Below are positions 59,775 to 64,000 of a DNA stretch of 64,000 nucleotides, piece by piece. Under the pieces are notes generated by a model, which saw only the letters and a program-made list of their open reading frames with translations, ran no database searches and was not told the DNA's origin. Location: NCBI RefSeq assembly GCF_000717655.1, contig NZ_JNZY01000021.1:33996-97995 (forward strand), in the 5' to 3' direction. Source of the DNA: Streptomyces katrae (GTDB taxonomy: Bacteria; Actinomycetota; Actinomycetes; Streptomycetales; Streptomycetaceae). Each line of letters opens with the position of its first letter. Position 1 is the first letter of the stretch. The position numbers and the translations under genes were made by a program.

Positions 59775-60116
59775 TTAAGCTTGTCGCTTCCCGCCGGGAC
59801 TGGGGTCCTTCTCGTCGTCCATGAGAGGGGTGACTTGACCGGTCCACGTCCAGGGTTCCTGACGTGGATCCCAGGTCACTTCCACCTTGGTGTCATGGAA
59901 GTCGCGTGCGAGGTCCGTCACCATCGTGCCGGCAGCGCTCAACGCCGCCTCCGGGTCGAGCAACTCGTCGCTGAGGCGTCCGCAGAGCATGCTGCCTTCC
60001 GCAGTGAGGACGCTGTGGCGCCAGCCGTCCGGCGTCGCCAGCAAAACGATCCCCTTGGGCAGGCCGAAGGGCGGCCGTCTCTCCTTCTGTCGTCTCGCCA
60101 CGGGGCCATCCAACAT
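59775..60116 (-). CDS. Hypothetical protein
   Basis: 113 residues from ATG 60116 (MLDGPVARRQKERRPPFGLP). Contains GWRHSVLTAEGSMLCGRLSD and MVTDLARDFHDTKVEVTWDP. Unknown family. It is 45 nt upstream of the 59193 gene on the same strand, so likely one operon. Confidence 0.55.
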   Translation of the reverse strand: MLDGPVARRQKERRPPFGLPKGIVLLATPDGWRHSVLTAEGSMLCGRLSDELLDPEAALSAAGTMVTDLARDFHDTKVEVTWDPRQEPWTWTGQVTPLMDDEKDPSPGGKRQA

Positions 60117-60444
60117 GGCGGGGCAGACAGCCCCGGTGTTGGGTCGTGACTCAGGTGCCGCGGTGGGTTTTGGTGCCGGTTTTGTGGTGGGCTGGCCGGT
60201 GACAAGTTCGAGGCCGACGTCGTGGCGTGTTGCTGGCCGTTGGTTCTTCGAGCCGGGCGGCCGTCCGGGACCTGGGCGGGGGGTTTGAGGACAGCCGCTG
60301 GCGAGGGCAGCCGCGCTTGGAGGTTCCGGAACCCGCGGCGGACGCGAGCCGGGGTCAACCTGTTTGGTTAGGCCCCTCGCTCAACGGATGTGGTCCCTGG
60401 AGCGTCGTGTCTGCCGCCGTTGTGTTCATGCGGCGGGGATCACG
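60117..60444. other. Intergenic, no supported gene
   Basis: About 330 bases; open frames are Gly/Arg-rich and show no domain. The upstream edge must carry the promoter of the 60116 gene. Confidence 0.4.
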
Positions 60445-60765
60445 GGGCAGGTGAACCGGTCTCTCCGACAGCTAGCGAGGAAGTATCGCGTCAGCTGTTA
60501 CATGGTCCGCCAGGCCCTTCCCTCACCAACATCGTCAAGCCGCAAGACGCACCCAGCCATCGAAGGCCCGGCGAAGGAAGGCATTGGTCACTAATCGATC
60601 CCATCCTCGACGATCACGCTGCGATGAACGACGGCCAGGTCCCCGCCATGGGACTGGTCTGGGAGAAGCTGCGGGACGAACACGGCACAACGGCCGCTTA
60701 CGCCACCGTCCACCGGTACTTGTCCAGGCATCCGCGCGATCGAAGGTGGGTCTCGAAGACCTGAG
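60445..60765 (+). pseudogene. IS21-type transposase (IstA-like) remnant
   Basis: SLRQLARKYRVSCYMVRQAL resembles the HTH of IstA; after a frame change, IDPILDDHAAMNDGQVPAMG with LVWEKLRDEHGTTAAYATVH and RYLSRH matches the next segment of IS21 transposases. The DDE domain is missing. A short relic. Confidence 0.6.
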
Positions 60766-60778
60766 ACCTCGCCCGAGC

Positions 60779-61000
60779 TCAGGCGTTCCACCACTCGTCG
60801 GTGCCACCGCCGACTGCGTAGTGCCACCATCCTTGCTCTTCCCCTTTGCACCAGGAGCGCCTTGATTGCGGCGAAGTCCGCGTCGGCCGGTGCGGTGAAG
60901 GCCACCATGGGGAACTCCTCGCTGAAGACCTCACCTCCGAGGCCGAACACTGAAAGGCGTTGATGCACTGCCTGAGGGCTGCGTCCCAGGGGGTCGGCAG
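60779..61000 (-). pseudogene. DUF4265-like C-terminal fragment
   Basis: LSVFGLGGEVFSEEFPMVAF with TAPADADFAAIKALLVQ in one frame, then GEEQGWWHYAVGGGTDEWWN in another, which is the DUF4265 end pattern. A single-base shift near 60850 is needed and the N-terminal part is absent next to parS-like site 2. Confidence 0.5.
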
Positions 61001-61020
61001 GACAAGCTGGAGCACGGGGG

Positions 61021-61039
61021 GTGCTAACGGCGTTAGCAC
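61021..61039. promoter_or_regulatory. parS-like site 2
   Basis: GTGCTAACGGCGTTAGCAC, preceded by a G-run and followed by CCCC. Lies just past the parB terminator. Confidence 0.85.
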
Positions 61040-61055
61040 CCCGACGAAACGTGAC

Positions 61056-61083
61056 GAGCCCGACCGGTAAGCCGGTCGGGCTC
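61056..61083 (-). terminator. Terminator of parAB
   Basis: GAGCCCGACCGG (61056-61067) pairs perfectly with 61072-61083 (12 bp, 4-nt loop), 17 nt beyond the parB stop. Confidence 0.8.
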
Positions 61084-61100
61084 GATCAAGTTGGTGCGGG

Positions 61101-62177
61101 CTATCCGTCGCCGTGTGCGGCCAGGAGCCGCTCCAGAAGCACTTCCCGCTGTGTCTCGTCCATCTTCTCGAAGATGAGGTCGGCAACCCCGTTGCCGTCA
61201 TGCCACGGCACGCGGGGAAGGGAGCGGATGTCAACGAGGTGGGGGGTGGGCTGTGAGGACGATTCGGTGGGCTGCTCCTGCTCCTCGCGATTGTCGGCGT
61301 CGCTGACATCGGCCCCATCAGGTTCGACGCTGATAGACGCGGCCGAGCCGACGACAGGTGCGGGTGGGGGTGCGGGTGCGGGTGCGGCCTCGGGCTGCGG
61401 GGTGCTAACGGCGTTAGCACCCTGGGTGGTCCGCTTGCGTCGTTTGGTCTCGGCGCGCTTGGCAAGGGCCTCGTCGACAGCGCTCTGCTGTTGCTGCGCG
61501 GGGAGCTGCCCGACGTTACGGGCGATCTCCACCGGAAGGCTCCGGTCTTCGACCGCTTCCTGGAGTTCTGGCGTGAGCTTCAGCAGGGCAATGCGCTGGG
61601 TTACCCAGGGACTGGATTTGCCCAGCGCCCGAGCCACGGCTCGCTGGGACCCGTGAACATGGACGAGCCGCTCAAGGGCCTTCGCCTCGTCGAGCGGGTC
61701 GAGGTTCTCGTGCTGGACAGCAGCGGTCAGGGCTGTTTCCAGGAGTGTGTCGGCGTCCTGGGCGAGGGAGTCGTCGACATGGACGGGGACATCGTCCAAG
61801 CCGGCGAGGTTCGCGGCAGCGAGGCGGCGGTTGCCATCGACAACGACGTACGCTGCCGTGCCCAGCTGGTCGTCATGGCCGGGGTGCGCAGCGAGGAAGG
61901 CTTGTCGGGTGACGACCGCCAGGGGTTGGATGACGCCTCGGGAGGTGAGGCTGTCGGCGAGGTCCTCGACAGACTTGAGTTCCTCACGCGGGTTGTAGGG
62001 GTTGTGCGCCAGCTGGTCCAGCGCAGCGCGCAGCGTCCCGGTGTGGCCGGCGGCAGCGGGCTCTGCGGGGGTTCCGTCCTGTCCGGCGAAGCGTGCGAAG
62101 GATGCCGCGCGGCTGCTCATCGGCTGGGCCACGGCGTTGAAAGTGGGAGAGTCCCCCAGCATGTCGGCCTTGCTCAC
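61101..62177 (-). CDS. parB: Partition protein ParB
   Basis: 358 residues from GTG 62177, overlapping the parA stop by GTGA. Residues ~55-135 show the ParB N-terminal NTPase/CTPase-like region (NPYNPREELKSVEDLADSLT, SRGVIQPLAVV, VVVDGNRRLAAANLAGLDDV). DEAKALERLVHVHGSQRAVA with RALGKSSPWVTQRIALLKL is the DNA-binding HTH. A Pro/Ala/Gln-rich linker leads to a C-terminal dimerisation region. It should bind the GTGCTAACGSCGTTAGCAC palindromes, one of which lies inside its own coding sequence at 61402-61420. The family and operon make this a plasmid partition protein. Confidence 0.92.
   Translation of the reverse strand: MSKADMLGDSPTFNAVAQPMSSRAASFARFAGQDGTPAEPAAAGHTGTLRAALDQLAHNPYNPREELKSVEDLADSLTSRGVIQPLAVVTRQAFLAAHPGHDDQLGTAAYVVVDGNRRLAAANLAGLDDVPVHVDDSLAQDADTLLETALTAAVQHENLDPLDEAKALERLVHVHGSQRAVARALGKSSPWVTQRIALLKLTPELQEAVEDRSLPVEIARNVGQLPAQQQQSAVDEALAKRAETKRRKRTTQGANAVSTPQPEAAPAPAPPPAPVVGSAASISVEPDGADVSDADNREEQEQPTESSSQPTPHLVDIRSLPRVPWHDGNGVADLIFEKMDETQREVLLERLLAAHGDG
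61402..61420. promoter_or_regulatory. parS-like site 3 (inside parB)
   Basis: GTGCTAACGGCGTTAGCAC within the linker-coding part of parB, encoding an ANAVST-type stretch. Same core as the outside sites, so probably functional spreading or autoregulation site. Confidence 0.78.
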
Positions 62178-63370
62178 GCCGTCCTCACTCCCCGGGCGAT
62201 CTGCCTCATCTGGTGGGACTGCTCACAGTCGGGCGCATAGTCCAGCAGCGCGCGCTGCTTGCGGACGGCCTCACGCTGTTCCTTGACGTCGGGCACCACG
62301 GCCAAGACCGGGGGAGTACCCAGCGACTTCCACTTGTCGAGCGACGAGGTCGCGATGTAGCCGCGCCGACTGTCGAATTTGTTCACGACGAGGCCGAGCT
62401 GCTCGATGGCGATGTCATAGTCCCGCGAGAGGGAATCGATCTGCTGGATGAGCATCCCGTACGCCTGCGCTGAGGTGTCCTCTGCTTCCACGGGAATGAC
62501 GAGGCCGGACGAGCCGGGCTTCTCATCGGTCCGCTGGCGGGCGTAGTTGAGGGCTGCGTCCATGGCGAGGCCGAGGCTGGGGGGCGAGTCCACCACGATG
62601 ACGTCGAAGTGTTCCTCAAGCGGGGCGAGGGCGCGCTCGAGCGTTGCTTCACGCGGGCCGCGGAACGTAGTGAGCCCTGAGTCGAGAAGGAACGCGTCGA
62701 ACGCGGCGGGCAGAATGCGCAGCCGGCCGCCGAACCGGTCACCGCTTATGGCAACCGTCAGGTCGAGTAGCGGCTGCTGGGCCTTCTGACGGTCGAGCAT
62801 GTGCGTGATGAGGCTTTCCGCGCCAGCGGGAATGGCGGTGAGGCCGAGCTGGTGGGTGAGGTGGCCCTGGGGGTCGTAGTCGACGAGGAGGACTCGCAGC
62901 CCACTGATCGCCGCGTCGGCTGCCGCCCCGATGGCAGCCGGGTCCTCTGCGAAGGCCTGGGCGAGGCCCGCGGATACGGCGGTCTTGCCCACGCCGCCCT
63001 TCTGGTTACAGATGACGATTCTTCGGGTGCTCGGATTAACGCCGGCGGGGTTGTCGGCCAGCCAGAGGACCACGGACTGCGCCAGCCCCTGGATGTAGGA
63101 GACACCGCGCTCTCGGCAATCGGTCTTGAAGTCCTCGTAGAGGCCTTCAGGAAGGTAGGTGCCGAACGAATCAGCGCCGGCGGTGTTGACTACGGGCAGC
63201 TCGTCCGTGCAGTCACGCCAAGCCTGGATGCCATGGGCGACGGCGTCCTGCATGTCGGTCTGGAGCTGCGCTGCACGGACCTTGAGGGCCTGCTGGAGGT
63301 GAGCGGGCAGCTTGGAGACGAGCTTCTCCCGCTCCGCTCCCGGGTTCGGAGATGACATGGACGGCAGCAT
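62174..63370 (-). CDS. parA: Partition ATPase ParA
   Basis: 398 residues; ATG 63370, or ATG 63358 (MSSPNPG). An N-terminal ~115-residue DNA-binding-like extension is followed by a deviant Walker A KGGVGKTA (~124-131), Walker A' VLLVDYDPQGHLTHQLG (~160-176) and Walker B-like FDVIVVDSPPSLG (~258-270). This is a ParA with an N-terminal extension (type Ia-like), often also an autorepressor. It pairs with parB through a GTGA overlap. It hydrolyses ATP to move the ParB-bound replicon. Confidence 0.92.
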   Translation of the reverse strand: MLPSMSSPNPGAEREKLVSKLPAHLQQALKVRAAQLQTDMQDAVAHGIQAWRDCTDELPVVNTAGADSFGTYLPEGLYEDFKTDCRERGVSYIQGLAQSVVLWLADNPAGVNPSTRRIVICNQKGGVGKTAVSAGLAQAFAEDPAAIGAAADAAISGLRVLLVDYDPQGHLTHQLGLTAIPAGAESLITHMLDRQKAQQPLLDLTVAISGDRFGGRLRILPAAFDAFLLDSGLTTFRGPREATLERALAPLEEHFDVIVVDSPPSLGLAMDAALNYARQRTDEKPGSSGLVIPVEAEDTSAQAYGMLIQQIDSLSRDYDIAIEQLGLVVNKFDSRRGYIATSSLDKWKSLGTPPVLAVVPDVKEQREAVRKQRALLDYAPDCEQSHQMRQIARGVRTA

Positions 63371-63442
63371 ACTGCCGCCACGCGTGATTCCGGTGATCCA
63401 TAAGGTTCGTTTTGCCGATTTTCGGCGGTAGTTCCTGCCTGA

Positions 63443-63461
63443 GTGCTAACGCCGTTAGCAC
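63443..63461. promoter_or_regulatory. parS-like site 4
   Basis: GTGCTAACGCCGTTAGCAC extended by TGA/TCA to a perfect 25-nt palindrome (63440-63464). It lies 73 nt upstream of parA, so it may be operator as well as centromere. Confidence 0.85.
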
Positions 63462-63469
63462 TCAGGGGG

Positions 63470-63488
63470 GTGCTAACGGCGTTAGCAC
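63470..63488. promoter_or_regulatory. parS-like site 5
   Basis: GTGCTAACGGCGTTAGCAC with G/C-run flanks; 27 nt centre-to-centre from site 4. The two sites form a tandem upstream of parAB. Confidence 0.85.
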
Positions 63489-63545
63489 CCCCCTGCTCCA
63501 GTCCTCAACACGGCTTCGCGCATCGCCTGCGAGCACGACCGTCTC

Positions 63546-63840
63546 AGCGAAGGTTGGCCAGTCTCACCGAACCTGGCCCAGGCACCTGGGTCGGTATGGG
63601 CGAGTGGGACGGGGGCAAGCCGGCCACTTCGTAGAAGACCGTCCAGGAGGGCGGGCTGGTCCCGATCGCGGTGAGGTCTCCTGGAAGTTGGTGCACGTAC
63701 AGCGGGCCAGTCCATACCGGCAGGAGTTCAGCTTCGGCGCGGCGGGAGGGCTCGGACGAGGGCGGCATCCAGGTCCCCGGAGCGTACGGCGGTCAGCCGC
63801 TCGGTGAGGGGCAGGCGCCGCAGTCGGACGAAGGGTCACG
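63546..63840 (-). pseudogene. Hypothetical gene, frameshifted
   Basis: LRRLPLTERLTAVRSGDLDA with ALVRALPPRR reads from ~63840; after a frame change near 63735, AEAELLPVWTGPLYVHQLPG and WTVFYEVAGLPPSHSP continue to a stop at 63544-63546. Together a ~95-residue C-terminal part of an unknown protein. Could also be two small genes. Confidence 0.35.
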
Positions 63841-63881
63841 CTGATCCCGGTGAACTCCCGTCGTGGAGCCATGTGCAGGGT

Positions 63882-64000
63882 TCAGCGGCGGTCGGGCGAG
63901 TCCTGGCGTCGGGACAAGGACAGCCTGCGCCGCTGCCGGTCGACGTCGATGACGACGACCGAGACTGCGTCGCCAACGTGGACGGCTTCCTCCGGAGCTT
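63882..64000 (-). CDS. S1-domain protein, C-terminal end (partial)
   Basis: The minus-strand frame from the window edge reads APEEAVHVGDAVSVVVIDVD then RQRRRLSLSRRQDS and a stop at 63882. This is the closing strand of an S1 OB-fold (VGD-V-V-VI-VD with RR-LSLSR). The gene continues beyond base 64000. Likely a paralogue of the S1 protein at 49263-50765. Confidence 0.6.
   Translation of the reverse strand, partial: APEEAVHVGDAVSVVVIDVDRQRRRLSLSRRQDSPDRR

Noticed and set aside
1..64000. Chromosomal-type parS (GTTTCACGTGAAAC) or telomere palindromes
   Set aside because: No such sequence or clustered telomeric palindromes were seen by eye; the replicon ends are outside the window.

Overview
The window reads as a high-GC actinomycete accessory replicon, most likely Streptomyces or a close relative. 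Reasons: GC-rich third codon positions, many GTG starts, two telomere terminal-protein genes (tpg) beside a truncated tap, a plasmid-type parAB operon with its own palindromic sites, and at least one plasmid-like replication block. I infer a linear plasmid or a plasmid-derived chromosome arm. No telomere is visible, and both window ends cut through genes.

Layout. 0-3.4 kb: two P-loop kinase-like genes, a dehydrogenase/HAD pair and a small XRE regulator. 3.4-6.6 kb: an unusual run of hairpins, a 0.6-kb leader with a DnaA box, then a winged-helix (possible Rep) gene followed by a DciA-like gene. 7.4-11.8 kb: the convergent DUF5131/TcmP pair, an APH-like kinase and hypothetical genes. 12-16.5 kb: a membrane/coiled-coil pair, a frameshifted CoiA-like gene, and a 1.24-kb segment bounded by 39-bp inverted repeats. 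16.6-26.9 kb: a large zinc-finger protein, a fatty-acid desaturase, a HEPN-like gene, a treble-clef/Vsr nuclease, and a GntR regulator with dapF. Three copies of CTAGTGCACTAG link the GntR, dapF and desaturase promoters. 26.9-30.8 kb: an XRE/TPR regulator facing a three-gene operon that ends in a kinase-like protein.

30.8-41.2 kb: N-terminally truncated tap, tpg, an endonuclease VII-like gene, a tight minus-strand operon (alpha/beta hydrolase, caspase-like protease, unknown protein), a DUF6233 gene and a second tpg. 41.5-45.2 kb: a small TRYPCO2-like gene followed by a trypsin-NACHT-HEAT protein whose repeats end at an IS remnant. This gene pair and the caspase operon are the strongest candidates for conflict or defence systems.

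45.4-60 kb: a mosaic of stand-alone genes resembling polymorphic-toxin immunity families (HEAT-like, DUF1963-like, DUF6193, DUF4253, SUKH, decayed DUF4265) mixed with transposase fossils. It also holds three type I-E CRISPR arrays that share a leader but have no cas genes in the window, and a second replication block (RepL-like protein, winged-helix protein, iteron-like repeats and a DnaA box at 55.3-55.7 kb). 59-64 kb: parA-parB on the minus strand with five copies of GTGCTAACGSCGTTAGCAC around and inside the operon, then the 3' end of an S1-domain gene.

How it fits together: the backbone functions (replication, parAB partition, terminal proteins) are spread among defence-like and immunity-like cargo. 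Many genes are frame-disrupted, as expected for a fast-turnover accessory region. All family assignments were made by reading motifs; no database search was run.
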